Of a stretch of DNA of 62,734 nucleotides, positions 34,935 through 44,300 are shown in pieces. The stretch lies in the NCBI GenBank assembly GCA_028280065.1, contig JANQMN010000016.1:1-62734 (forward strand). Reading direction: 5' to 3'. The translations under genes were made by a program, and so were the position numbers. The stretch is from Hahella sp. GTDB taxonomy: Bacteria > Pseudomonadota > Gammaproteobacteria > Pseudomonadales > Oleiphilaceae. Each line of letters starts with the position of its first letter. The first letter of the stretch is position 1. The notes beneath the pieces were generated by a model. The model was not told where the DNA came from, searched no databases, and was given only the letters and a program-made list of their open reading frames with translations.

Positions 34935-35528
34935 TTAAAGCGCACCCTTGGTAGATGGCATGATGCCCGACATACGCGGGTCAAGCTCCAGTGCCATCCG
35001 CAAGGCTCTACCGAACGCTTTGAAGATCGTCTCAATCTGATGGTGCGTATTACGCCCGCGCAGATTATCAATATGCAGAGTTACCTGGGCATGGTTCACA
35101 AAGCCTTGAAAAAATTCATAGAACAGGTCGACATCGAAATTGCCTACAACCGCACGGGTAAATTCCACGTGCATTTCCAGACCAGGACGGCCGGAAAAAT
35201 CGATAACAACTCGGGATAAAGCCTCGTCCAGCGGGACATAGGCGTGGCCATAACGGCGAATCCCCTTCTTATCACCAACAGCCTTGGTAAATGCCTGACC
35301 CAACGTAATGCCGATATCTTCCACGGTGTGGTGATCGTCGATATGCACATCCCCCTTGGCGTGAATATCCAGATCAATCAAACCGTGCCGGGCAACCTGA
35401 TCCAGCATATGTTCCAAAAAGGGTACGCCGGTATCGAAATTGGCGGCCCCCGTTCCATCCAGGTTCACCTTGCATTTGATTTGGGTTTCAAGGGTATCCC
35501 GACTTACCTCGGCTTTACGTTCTGTCAT
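34935..35528 (-). CDS. hisB: Imidazoleglycerol-phosphate dehydratase HisB
   Basis: The 197-residue monofunctional enzyme dehydrates imidazole glycerol phosphate with Mn2+. The metal-binding repeats are [15 protein letters not shown] and [13 protein letters not shown] in the first half, with matching motifs in the second. The start at 35528 (MTERKAEV) is chosen over an upstream in-frame codon, because the extra 24 residues have no family match. No histidinol-phosphatase domain is fused, unlike in enteric bacteria. It is first in the hisB-hisH-hisA-hisF set. Confidence 0.96.
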   Translation of the reverse strand: MTERKAEVSRDTLETQIKCKVNLDGTGAANFDTGVPFLEHMLDQVARHGLIDLDIHAKGDVHIDDHHTVEDIGITLGQAFTKAVGDKKGIRRYGHAYVPLDEALSRVVIDFSGRPGLEMHVEFTRAVVGNFDVDLFYEFFQGFVNHAQVTLHIDNLRGRNTHHQIETIFKAFGRALRMALELDPRMSGIMPSTKGAL

Positions 35529-35609
35529 TAAGTTTCCTGTCGCGCCATTACTTTGCAGCGGGGCATTATAACGATTCCTGCCGGTTCGGCCTACTTGCAA
35601 ATATTGCCG

Positions 35610-36074
35610 TCATGATTCCAGAGCGGTTTTGAGGTTTTCGACATAGGTGTCGACCAATGCGTTGAACTCGTGCTTAACCACTGGGCTGATAGCGAGTTTC
35701 AATAATCCCGGTAACGGCAAACTCAAGGTGCCTTTGGTATTGAACTTACACTGAACGCCGCCATCCGTCTCCGCCAGATGCCAGCTACCTTCGACGACAC
35801 CGTTACCTTCGCTTTTCACTGGCGTCCACAATATGCTGCCGTCCTCTTTCGAGCTCGTATACTTACAAGCATAAATAGTCTGAATCGCATGTTTGTCGAT
35901 ACCGATCTTCTTCATTTCCCAGCGATAGATGTTCTCGCCTAAATCTGTCAGCTGTTCAACTCTGGGAAAATGGCTCGCAGATCTGGGTACATCCGCCAGT
36001 AGTTCAAAAACCGTATCCAAGTCAGTCGAAATGGTAAAAGTTCGGCTAATTTCAATGCTCACGCTGACTGCCAC
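35610..36074 (-). CDS. SRPBCC (START-like) family protein
   Basis: The 154-residue protein has the helix-grip pattern: a beta strand with ISRTFTISTDLDTVFELLAD, a W-E-M-K-K strand, SWHLAETDGGVQCKFNTKGTL and a long C-terminal helix ending in VDTYVENLKTAL. Such proteins bind hydrophobic ligands or lipids in a cavity. The function is unknown. It lies 81 bases upstream of hisB on the same strand. Confidence 0.7.
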   Translation of the reverse strand: MAVSVSIEISRTFTISTDLDTVFELLADVPRSASHFPRVEQLTDLGENIYRWEMKKIGIDKHAIQTIYACKYTSSKEDGSILWTPVKSEGNGVVEGSWHLAETDGGVQCKFNTKGTLSLPLPGLLKLAISPVVKHEFNALVDTYVENLKTALES

Positions 36075-36242
36075 GGTTGTCTCCTATGTTAAAGGTCATA
36101 ATAGGTGCGAAGCGATTCTACCGTCTACCGCATAACATCTTTGTGAGAACTGGAGGCTTCGCAGGGCCGTTTCAGCGGGGTAGACGTATAACGGACTGAT
36201 AGTGTAGTTTGCAACGCTCCATCGCTGAAGTCTACTTATACC

Positions 36243-37337
36243 ATGGTCAGTCTTAGTAATCCCAAGCCTGAAAACTTCGATTTTGCGGAACGACTTTTAA
36301 CTTGGTTTGATCAATTCGGGCGTCATGACCTTCCCTGGCAGCATCCTAGAACGCCCTACCGCGTTTGGTTGTCTGAAATCATGCTCCAGCAAACCCAGGT
36401 CAATGCGGTCATTCCCTATTTCGAACAATTCTTAAGGGCATTCCCGAACCTGGAGAGCCTGGCCAACGCGGAGCTCGACCAGGTACTCAAACATTGGGCC
36501 GGATTGGGCTACTATGCCCGAGCGCGTAATCTGCACCGAGCGGCCCGCATAATCGCCAGAGATTTTAATGGACAAATGCCTTCATCGCATGACGAATTAC
36601 TCGCCTTACCCGGCATCGGTCGCTCCACGGCAGGAGCCATCCGGGCTCAGGCTTTCGACCAACGAGGCGTTATCCTGGATGGTAACGTTAAACGGGTGCT
36701 AACGCGTTATGCCGGAGTTTCCGGCTGGCCTGGTCTTCCAGCGGTCGAACAAAAGCTTTGGCAGCTAGCGGAGGCATACACCCCCCAGCATCGCCTGGCG
36801 GATTATAGCCAGGCAATCATGGATCTTGGCGCTACGGTTTGTAAACGCACCAGACCTGTCTGCCAAAGCTGCCCCGTGCAAAGCCGGTGCGTAGCTTTTC
36901 AAGAGAATAGAGTCTCAGAGCTCCCCGGCAGTAAGCCTAAGAAAAAATTGCCCACTCATGAGCGCTATATTGTCTTGATTGTCGATGCGCAAGACCGCTT
37001 GTATTTAGAAAGACGAGTAGCCACAGGAATTTGGGGAGGATTATGGAGTCTGCCCGAAAGCGCGCAAAACTGCTCGTTCGATGAGGCTTGGTCGGAGCTT
37101 CAGAGCCGATTCCAACAGCGTCTGGCAGCGCCTTCACCACTGCAACCGATCAAACACACTTTTTCCCATTACCACCTGGTGATGAAACCACTACTGTGCA
37201 AACTTTCCAACTCACAAACAGTGGTTGCAGAGGAAAATGGTCTATGGACCACCTTACCCATAGAACATCTGGGTATGCCTGCTCCGATTGAAAAGTTCCT
37301 GGCAAAAAATCCACTGCACCAACCCAGTCTCGTTTGA
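36243..37337 (+). CDS. mutY: A/G-specific adenine glycosylase MutY
   Basis: The 364-residue DNA-repair enzyme removes A opposite 8-oxoguanine. It shows [20 protein letters not shown] with the catalytic Glu, the helix-hairpin-helix [14 protein letters not shown], the catalytic Asp in [13 protein letters not shown], and an iron-sulfur loop Cys-x6-Cys-x2-Cys-x5-Cys near 200-216. A C-terminal NUDIX-like domain recognises 8-oxoguanine. It is followed closely by yggX, as in Pseudomonas and enteric bacteria. Confidence 0.97.
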   Translation: MVSLSNPKPENFDFAERLLTWFDQFGRHDLPWQHPRTPYRVWLSEIMLQQTQVNAVIPYFEQFLRAFPNLESLANAELDQVLKHWAGLGYYARARNLHRAARIIARDFNGQMPSSHDELLALPGIGRSTAGAIRAQAFDQRGVILDGNVKRVLTRYAGVSGWPGLPAVEQKLWQLAEAYTPQHRLADYSQAIMDLGATVCKRTRPVCQSCPVQSRCVAFQENRVSELPGSKPKKKLPTHERYIVLIVDAQDRLYLERRVATGIWGGLWSLPESAQNCSFDEAWSELQSRFQQRLAAPSPLQPIKHTFSHYHLVMKPLLCKLSNSQTVVAEENGLWTTLPIEHLGMPAPIEKFLAKNPLHQPSLV

Positions 37338-37381
37338 TTTATACTTGGCGAAATTCACCACCCCCACTTCGGAATAAAACT

Positions 37382-37654
37382 ATGAGCAATACTGTTTTCT
37401 GCAAAAAATACCAAGAAGAACTGGAAGCCTTGGCAGTTCCACCAATGCCCGGCGCCAAGGGCAAAGAGCTGATGGAAACAGTATCGAAAAAAGCCTGGCA
37501 GGAATGGTTGCAACATCAAACCAGACTAATCAACGAAAAACACCTCAACCTGATGGACCCTGAATCCCGTAAATATCTCTCAGCGCAAATGGATAAGTTT
37601 TTCGCCAATGAATCCGTCGATGAGGCGGAAGGCTACATCCCGCCAACAAAATAA
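37382..37654 (+). CDS. yggX: Fe(2+)-trafficking protein YggX
   Basis: The 90-residue protein has the YggX core: [13 protein letters not shown] with the single conserved Cys, [27 protein letters not shown] and [12 protein letters not shown]. It protects iron-sulfur clusters from oxidative damage, which fits its pairing with the iron-sulfur enzyme MutY. The ATG at 37382 is the family start, and upstream in-frame codons overlap the end of mutY. Confidence 0.96.
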   Translation: MSNTVFCKKYQEELEALAVPPMPGAKGKELMETVSKKAWQEWLQHQTRLINEKHLNLMDPESRKYLSAQMDKFFANESVDEAEGYIPPTK

Positions 37655-37664
37655 AACTTTTGGC

Positions 37665-37693
37665 TTGACACAGAATTTATATCTAGGTTTAAT
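37665..37693 (+). promoter_or_regulatory. Sigma-70 promoter of tRNA-Phe
   Basis: TTGACA (37665-37670) and TTTAAT (37688-37693) are spaced by 17 bases and followed by a GC-rich discriminator (ACGCGCCC), the form expected for a stringently controlled stable-RNA promoter. The start site would be near 37700. Confidence 0.78.
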
Positions 37694-37790
37694 ACGCGCC
37701 CATCGCAGCAAACACCGATTACTGCGAGCAGAGGGCAGTCGCAGGCTGCTGGTGTAGGACAAACACCTTGACCTCATCTGTCCATATGTT

Positions 37791-37866
<76 letters not shown>

Positions 37867-38000
37867 TTTTTCTTTTTTAAAACCAATATCTTATCAACCT
37901 CCTTATTTTCTCCAAATACCTTTTCAGAACTTGAGCACGTTTTATCAATAATTTATTGGTCATTTTCCAGTCAACTAATTTTTTATCCGACAAACAAAAC

Positions 38001-38189
38001 CTAATAAGTCGGGGACTTTGCAGGCTCAATATCGCTGTTTTTTCGCCGATCGGGCAATGGAGTCATACACCCTAAACATAGAATTTCCAGAGTTTCTGTT
38101 TCTTCTAGGGTGTACTCATTGGTGGTGATGCGAAGCCATTCTACACAGCTACTAGATCCACACTTCGGGCAGATCACGTCCTTGTTCAT
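38001..38189 (-). CDS. Small zinc-ribbon protein
   Basis: The 62-residue protein has two Cys pairs, CPKCG at residues 7-11 and CLGC near 38-41, spaced as in a zinc ribbon, with a Ser-Ser-Ser-Cys stretch and an acidic middle. A strong site AAGGGAAG lies just before the ATG. No function is recognised. It sits in the AT-rich accessory stretch after tRNA-Phe. Confidence 0.6.
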   Translation of the reverse strand: MNKDVICPKCGSSSCVEWLRITTNEYTLEETETLEILCLGCMTPLPDRRKNSDIEPAKSPTY

Positions 38190-38200
38190 ATGCTTCCCTT

Positions 38201-38226
38201 AAAAAAAGCCCTCTTATGGGAGGGCT
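38201..38226 (-). terminator. Rho-independent terminator on the minus strand
   Basis: On the minus strand AGCCCTC and GAGGGCT form a seven-pair hairpin followed by seven T residues. It lies upstream of the zinc-ribbon gene and so ends a minus-strand transcript that begins further right, in a stretch where only a coding remnant is seen. Confidence 0.85.
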
Positions 38227-38340
38227 AAAAGAACTTCATTAATGAAACTCATCTTCGTTAGGAGCGTAGTTTAGCGACCGGCTCTTCCTTATCTGTAAGA
38301 GATTTCTCAAAATACTGTGCGATATTTCTTTAGAAATTCG

Positions 38341-38427
38341 CTAGATGCGTTTGAAAAGTTTCTTCAATAGTCTGCGGAGAACTTCTATCTTACTGTACGA
38401 GTACTTCTCCAATACAAAATCATTCAT
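38341..38427 (-). pseudogene. Possible coding remnant in the accessory stretch
   Basis: On the minus strand an open stretch of 47 codons (38481 to 38341) reads like real protein, with RFRIAKAYPVLYYEM followed by a basic helix KIEVLRRLLKKLFKRI. The only ATG gives 28 residues. A terminator 115 bases downstream suggests a transcript once ended there. The family is not recognised. This could be a small basic peptide gene or the tail of a decayed gene. The rest of 38190-38660 holds nothing else that I can see. Confidence 0.25.
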
Positions 38428-38660
38428 CTCGTAGTAAAGCACTGGGTAAGCTTTTGCGATTCTGAATCGTTCAAAAGCGCGAGGTCAAGGATTTGGATCA
38501 CTGATGATGAAAGAGCTGATACTACAAACCATGTTGCGTGCTGCCTAATTCCCGCTAACTTGTGCGATTTATCTTACAAGTTGTTCCAGCATATTCGCAC
38601 ATAAGATTCCTCCGATAGGTGTTAAGATACCGGCCATTCAATTTAGCAGGGGACTGTACA

Positions 38661-39329
38661 ATGCCAGATATCGCAATTCCTATCGTTTTTCCAGATTACT
38701 TAATCGCTGTTAACACGCCCAGGAAACAAATTGACCTTCTCCCAGGCATCGACTGGTTTCCCGATACCATCGTTATTCCTGAGACCAAAAATAAAGTTCC
38801 TGATTTGGGCCATGCAGGAATCCTCTTCATCAATGGCAAAACGGGTACAACTAAGTACTACGAATATGGTCGGTACTCTCCCAATGGTTCTGTGAGAAAA
38901 ATCCCCAATCTTAGGGATGTGCGAATGGGAAGTGATGGTCATCCCTTAAAAGAGACCTTGAGCTATACCCTGAGTATGATTTCAAGCCGGGCAGGCCAAA
39001 ACGGCAGAATTAGCGGTGCCTACATTGAAGCACCTGGTAAGTACCAAGTCATGCTTAACTATGCTGAAACACGCAGAAAAGCGAATAGCAATGCTAACCG
39101 TGAACCTTATGACTTGTTTACCAATAGTTGTAACCATTTTATGAAGGGAGTTTTGGATGCAGCTGGTGTTGATACTCCTAGGATGATCGATCCCAGACCG
39201 AATTCCTATATTGAAGAATTACGAGACATGTATCGTGATCTAGATTACGTAAAAGTGACCCATACGCTTTCGATAGAAAATGCGCCTCTTTCTCTGGCCA
39301 GAATGGTAACTACGCAGGCAGCCGCATGA
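38661..39329 (+). CDS. Papain-like (permuted NlpC/P60-type) amidase, effector-like
   Basis: The 222-residue protein has the two halves of a circularly permuted papain-like site. A His lies in LGHAGILFING, followed by TKYYEYGRYSPNGSVR, and a Cys lies in YDLFTNSCNHFMKGVLDAAG near residue 160. This pattern is that of amidase toxins sent by type VI secretion into the periplasm to cut peptidoglycan. No signal peptide is present, as expected for an injected effector. AGGGGA precedes the ATG. Its stop overlaps the start of a lipoprotein gene (ATGA), the usual layout of toxin and periplasmic immunity. No secretion genes are in the window. Confidence 0.72.
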   Translation: MPDIAIPIVFPDYLIAVNTPRKQIDLLPGIDWFPDTIVIPETKNKVPDLGHAGILFINGKTGTTKYYEYGRYSPNGSVRKIPNLRDVRMGSDGHPLKETLSYTLSMISSRAGQNGRISGAYIEAPGKYQVMLNYAETRRKANSNANREPYDLFTNSCNHFMKGVLDAAGVDTPRMIDPRPNSYIEELRDMYRDLDYVKVTHTLSIENAPLSLARMVTTQAAA

Positions 39330-39682
39330 ACCAACTTCGACTACTCTTAACGTTATTCGTTTTTGCATTAGTAGGATGCATTGAGACAGTGGACCCTATC
39401 GAAAAAGAAGGCCCAGAAGGCACTTGGTGGCTTGGAGGCGTTGATGGCGGCTCATTCGTAAAGGTCGAAGATGATGAAAACAACAGTGACCGGATCTATT
39501 CTGGTGTGGTCTACTACGACAATGAAGAAAGATCCCTTGCCTATAAAGGGAGACTCCGATTGAAGGGCGAGTTTCCATTCGATCCAACGGACAAGGAACA
39601 CTATGAAGTATGGGACGGAGAAAATTTGCACCTTAAAGATGGGGCTTATCTGGAAGTGTTAGATCCGTTTCCAAAGAACTAA
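39326..39682 (+). CDS. Lipoprotein, probable immunity partner of the amidase
   Basis: The 118-residue protein starts with a lipoprotein signal (LFVFALVGC, lipobox Cys near residue 18). The acidic mature part contains GTWWLGGVDGGSFVKV and YSGVVYYDN. The four-base overlap with the amidase gene indicates coupled translation. A membrane-anchored periplasmic protein is what would be needed to block a peptidoglycan amidase. The role is inferred from the context, as the family is not recognised. A hairpin AAGGCCT/AGGCCTT follows at 39681-39699. Confidence 0.6.
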   Translation: MNQLRLLLTLFVFALVGCIETVDPIEKEGPEGTWWLGGVDGGSFVKVEDDENNSDRIYSGVVYYDNEERSLAYKGRLRLKGEFPFDPTDKEHYEVWDGENLHLKDGAYLEVLDPFPKN

Positions 39683-39764
39683 GGCCTAAACCAGGCCTTA
39701 CGAATTAGATTTACTAAAAACCGCTACAGACGAAAACAGACTTTGACACCTAATCAGGTACACG

Positions 39765-40166
39765 ATGAGTCCAGATATATTTAAAGTCGAAACAATTGGG
39801 AACGGCGCCTTATCTGTCATGGCAAAACCTGTTTCTGGCGAATGGATTGAAGATGATTTTCAAGGCATGGCACGCTGGGGAGTTAATACCATTGTTTCCC
39901 TTCTTGAGGGGAACGAGTCTTACGAGGTAGGTTTAGGCAGTGAAAGAGATCTAGCAGAAAGGAATGGAATGGAGTTCGTTTCATATTCGATACCGGACAG
40001 GGGATTGCCGAGTTCGGTAAATGATTTTGCCAAGTTCACGTTCTTTTTGTATAAGGAATGTTCCGCAGGAAAGAATTTAGTGGTTCATTGCCGCGCAGGC
40101 ATTGGACGCACCGGAATTGTAGTTGCCGGCATACTCATACATTACGGATACCAACCTCTACTCTAG
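39765..40166 (+). CDS. Protein tyrosine/dual-specificity phosphatase with frameshifted C terminus
   Basis: The 133 residues hold a complete cysteine-phosphatase P-loop, VVHCRAGIGRTG, and the general-acid loop SIPDRGLP, preceded by the WGVNTIVSLLE segment of the CDC14/DSP-like fold. The frame stops at TAG just after HYGYQP. In the next frame the expected C-terminal helix follows at once (TSTLEAIKHISEKRGVAVLI), up to about 40230. So a one-base change near 40155 has broken or shortened the gene. The catalytic parts remain, so limited activity is possible. Confidence 0.7.
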   Translation: MSPDIFKVETIGNGALSVMAKPVSGEWIEDDFQGMARWGVNTIVSLLEGNESYEVGLGSERDLAERNGMEFVSYSIPDRGLPSSVNDFAKFTFFLYKECSAGKNLVVHCRAGIGRTGIVVAGILIHYGYQPLL

Positions 40167-40335
40167 AAGCCATTAAGCATATTTCTGAAAAGCGAGGAGT
40201 TGCTGTTCTTATAAATGGCAGATATACGGCAACTCAACACCAACGCTATTCACTTAGCATTCAATTGGTTCACTGCATACCTACATATAATGTCTTTTTA
40301 AGTTGGAATTTATCCGTAGAGCATAAGACAATAAT

Positions 40336-40349
40336 TTACCGACCGGTAA
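40336..40349 (+). promoter_or_regulatory. TetR operator upstream of the regulator gene
   Basis: TTACCGACCGGTAA is a perfect palindrome 21 bases before the TetR start. Two related sites with the pattern T-(T/G)-AC-(C/T)-N4-GGTAA occur at 41014-41027 and 41272-41285. This is a consistent set for autoregulation and for control of the exporter. Confidence 0.68.
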
Positions 40350-40370
40350 AAAAGTTATAGACTCACACTT

Positions 40371-40988
40371 ATGAATGTAGGAAGACCACGAAAGACCGAT
40401 CCGGAGCAGGCTCTGGATGCGGCTATGCAAGCATTCTGGGACAAAGGCTACGAGGCAACCTCACTGTCTGACCTGATGTCGGCGACAGGGTTACACAAAG
40501 GTAGTCTGTACCAGACATTTGGCGACAAACACGCGCTTTTTATAGCGTCGCTGAAGCGCTATCTGGAGCAGATTTATCAGTGCCAGAAAGAAGCAATAGC
40601 AGCCGCAGAAACGCCTCTCGATGGTCTATTGATGTCCTTGTTCAGCATGCAGGATAAATACAATGACGGACCCAGCGCACATTGCGGTTGCATGGCGGTA
40701 AATTCGATTATCGAGTTAAGTCCTCATGATGATGAAGTGCGTTCAGTATTAGACAATCACTATCAGCGAATGGTGGGTCTGCTGCAGCAAGTCATTCAAA
40801 ATACAATAGATGCGGGTCAATCAAGTCTTAAACAACCGGTCGAGACCACTTGTATGCTGATGATGACAATCGTGGCCGGTCTGGCAACCATGCGGAAAAG
40901 TTTTATGACAATAGATGAAGCCAAGGGAGCGCTGATTGAACAACTCAGACTTCTTGGTTTTTTTGTGGAAAAAGCATCAGTCATTTAA
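40371..40988 (+). CDS. TetR/AcrR-family repressor
   Basis: The 205-residue protein has the TetR start GRPRKTDPEQALDAAMQAFWDKGYEATSL and the helix-turn-helix SDLMSATGLHKGSLYQTFGDKHALF. This is followed by an all-helical ligand domain with a Cys-Gly-Cys-Met motif (SAHCGCMAVNSI) seen in the AcrR/NemR-like branch. It probably represses itself and the downstream RND exporter through the three matching operators. The inducer is unknown. Confidence 0.9.
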   Translation: MNVGRPRKTDPEQALDAAMQAFWDKGYEATSLSDLMSATGLHKGSLYQTFGDKHALFIASLKRYLEQIYQCQKEAIAAAETPLDGLLMSLFSMQDKYNDGPSAHCGCMAVNSIIELSPHDDEVRSVLDNHYQRMVGLLQQVIQNTIDAGQSSLKQPVETTCMLMMTIVAGLATMRKSFMTIDEAKGALIEQLRLLGFFVEKASVI

Positions 40989-41013
40989 ATCGAAAAAAAA
41001 TTTCGACATTTTT

Positions 41014-41027
41014 TGACTGAACGGTAA
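41014..41027 (+). promoter_or_regulatory. Second TetR operator-like site
   Basis: TGACTGAACGGTAA matches the operator pattern found before the TetR gene and at 41272. It lies 26 bases after the TetR stop codon. Confidence 0.55.
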
Positions 41028-41085
41028 TTTATTTTAAGCCAGAAGATAGGTGCGAATTCATGCGGAGTTCTTGATTATCGGTTCT

Positions 41086-41107
41086 TGCTGACAGCAGGCT
41101 GTCAGCA
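41086..41107 (+). repeat. Perfect nine-base inverted repeat
   Basis: TGCTGACAG and CTGTCAGCA pair perfectly around CAGG. It lies between the TetR gene and the exporter gene, 98 bases after the TetR stop. It lacks a T run. It may end the TetR transcript or be a protein-binding palindrome. Confidence 0.5.
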
Positions 41108-41271
41108 GTCTTGTGAAAAAATTGGCAATAAAGGCGGAGTCAAGTGTCAAAAATGGATGACTTCAACCGTCTATTCAGAAAGAACTGCACAAACATCTTG
41201 CCGTTCCTCGGAGCAAATAAGTCTTGGTTAAAGCAAAAAAGAGATAACACCGCAGTTTTTTAACTAATTAT

Positions 41272-41285
41272 TGACCTTTTGGTAA
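41272..41285 (+). promoter_or_regulatory. TetR operator before the RND gene
   Basis: TGACCTTTTGGTAA lies 39 bases before the RND start codon and fits the same 14-base pattern as the sites at 40336 and 41014. A repressor bound here would block the promoter or the early transcript of the exporter unit. Confidence 0.62.
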
Positions 41286-41324
41286 TAAACAAAAAATACC
41301 CGACATTGGGATTGAGGAGGAAAA

Positions 41325-44300
41325 ATGGGCGGTTACTTCGATAAAATTGACCGGTTTGCGATAGCGTTAACACGGTCTGTCATCCGGTTTCGCTATCTGA
41401 TTGTCCTGTTTGCCCTGTTGACAGCCATCGGCATCGGTTCCGGGGGCAAGCATCTAGAGTTTTCGAATAACTACAGAGTCTTTTTCTCGGATGAAAATCC
41501 GGAGTTGAAGGCCTTTGAAAATCTGCAGGCCACCTATACCAAAAATGACAATTTCCTTTTTGTTATAGAGCCGCCCGGCGGTGAAGTCTTCACCCAGGAA
41601 TCTCTTGAGGCCATTAAACAACTTACCGAAGAAGCCTGGCAAATACCCTACACCATTCGGGTTGATTCACTCAGCAACTTTCAGCACACCTATGGCATTG
41701 ATGACGACTTAATCGTAGAAGACCTGGTGCTGGATACGGAGTCGCTGACTGCTCGGGAACTGGAAACTAAAAATGGAATCGCCCTCAACGAACCCTTACT
41801 CGTTAAGCAACTGCTGACCACAGATAATCAGGTCAGCGCAATTAACGTCACTCTCCAGTATCCGGAGCAAAGTCTACTGGAAGTCCCGGAAGCAGTCGCA
41901 AAAGCCAGAGAACTAAGGGATCAGATAGAAAGCAATTTTCCCGGAACCAAAGTCTGGCTTACCGGCGTCTCGATGTTGAATAACGCGTTCTCTGAAGCCG
42001 GTTTCGGTGACATGGGAACGCTTGTGCCAACCATGTTCCTGGTCATATTGGCCATTACTTTACTTATCTTAAGGTCTTTTACCGCAACCTTTGCCACCCT
42101 TGTCGTCATCATGTTGTCATCGATGGTGGGAATGGGCTTCGCCGGCTTTAGCGGAATCAAACTCACCCCGATTTCCGGATCCGCGCCGATTATTATTCTG
42201 ACCCTGGCAATCGCCGACTCCATACATATTCTGATTAGCCTGCGCACTGCCATGCGCGAAGGCATGGAGAAGACTTCCGCAATTATCGAAGCGATCAGAG
42301 TCAATTTTCTTCCGGTAACCATTACATCGCTGACCACGATCATCGGCTTCCTTGCACTTAACTTTTCCGATTCCCCTCCCTTCTGGCACCTTGGCAACAT
42401 AACATCTGTGGGAATACTGGCAGCCTGGGTATTTTCTCTTACCCTGTTACCGGCGATTGTGAGAATTTTGCCTTACCGGGTAAAACCCCAGGCAGAGCAG
42501 GAGGCAGGTACGCGTTCCATGGATCGCTTAGCCGATTTCGTCACTCGTTATCCTAAACAGCTTATACTTGCCATTGGTACGGCCACCGCCGTTTTCATCA
42601 CATTCATTCCCAGCATTGAGTTCAATGATCAATGGATAGAGTACTTTGACGAACGGATCGAATTCCGGCGGGAATCGGATCAGGCGCTGCAACACTTCGG
42701 CATGTACCCCATTGAGTTTTCCGTGCCGGCGCAAGATTCGGGCGGAGTCAGTGAACCCGAGTACTTAAGAAACCTGGAGAATTTCACCGAATTTCTGCGT
42801 CAGCAGGACAATGTAGTGCATGTCTATTCCATATCGGACATTATGAAACGCCTGAATAAAAATCTTCATGGCGACGATGACAGTTATTATCGTACACCGT
42901 CCGACCGTGAGCTTTCAGCGCAGTACTTGCTGCTTTACGAGCTTTCCCTGCCCTATGGCCTGGACCTGAATGACCGTATAAACATCGATAAATCGGCTAC
43001 CCGGGTAACAGCCACCCTGGGCAATACCTCCACTGCGGATACCAAGGCATTTCTGGAAACAACCAATGCCTGGATTCTTGAAAATTTTCCGGAATACATG
43101 CAGAGCACCAGGCCCACCAGCGCCCAGGTCATGTTTACCTACATCACGGAACGTAACGTCAACAACATGATCGGCGGCACGGTGGCGGCGATTCTGGTGA
43201 TTTCGCTGATTATGGTCATGGCGCTACGCAGCGTCCACCTGGGAATCCTAAGTCTGGTACCCAATGGCTTGCCTATTTTGGCAACCTTTGGAACCTGGGC
43301 ACTTCTGGTTGGCGAGGTCGGTTTTTCGGTGGCCACGGTCGCCTCCATTTCCCTTGGCATCATCGTCGACGATACCGTTCACTTTATGTCCAAGTACGTG
43401 CGTGCTCGCTCCGAAAACGGTTTAACAGCGGAAGATGCGGTGCGCTACGCCTTCCACAACGTCGGCGTTGCCATCCTGGTGAATACCGTCATCCTGTCCA
43501 TCGGATTCCTGGTCCTGACTACGTCCGCATTCAAGGTCAACGCAGACATGGGACTGCTGACCGCCTTGTCCATCGTCTTTGCATTAATCCTCGATTTCCT
43601 GTTCCTGCCCGCGTTACTTATGGTGATGGGGCGCCAACAAGACACTGATATTACCGGAGATAAATCTGTGAAAACCAACCTGCTAACCAAGGCGCAATCC
43701 GCTACAGCAGTGCTGATGATGACCACTGTTGTCGGTCTTGGAGGAATTCTGGCAACACCAGACAGCCTCGCCAGTGTAGAAATCACACCCGTAAGGGGAG
43801 ACTCGCCCGAACAACGCAAAGGCTTTGAAATCGCCGCCTGTTCCGACCGGTCTGATCGCGGCTATGGCGACAACAAAGTGGAGCTGACTATGGTGCTTCG
43901 AAATGCGGCCGGTAAAGAAACCAGCCGTAATCTGGCAATCACGACCTTGGAAGTGACCGATGAAAGCGTCGGTGATAAGAGCTTGGTCGTATTTAACAAA
44001 CCAAGGGATATCGAAGGAACTGCACTGTTATCCCATGCCAAAATTCTGGATCCGGACGATCAGTGGTTATTCCTGCCGGCATTGAAACGCGTGAAGCGGA
44101 TTTCCTCGGCCAACAAATCAGGTCCTTTCGTTGGATCGGAGTTCGCTTTTGAAGATTTTACCGCGACAGAACTCAATAAATACGACTACGAATTCATACG
44201 GGAAGAACAGTGCGGCGATCTCAAATGCGACGTCGTCGCACGCTATCCTCGTTACAAAAACTCCGGCTACACCAGGCAACTGGCGTGGGTGGATCAAACT

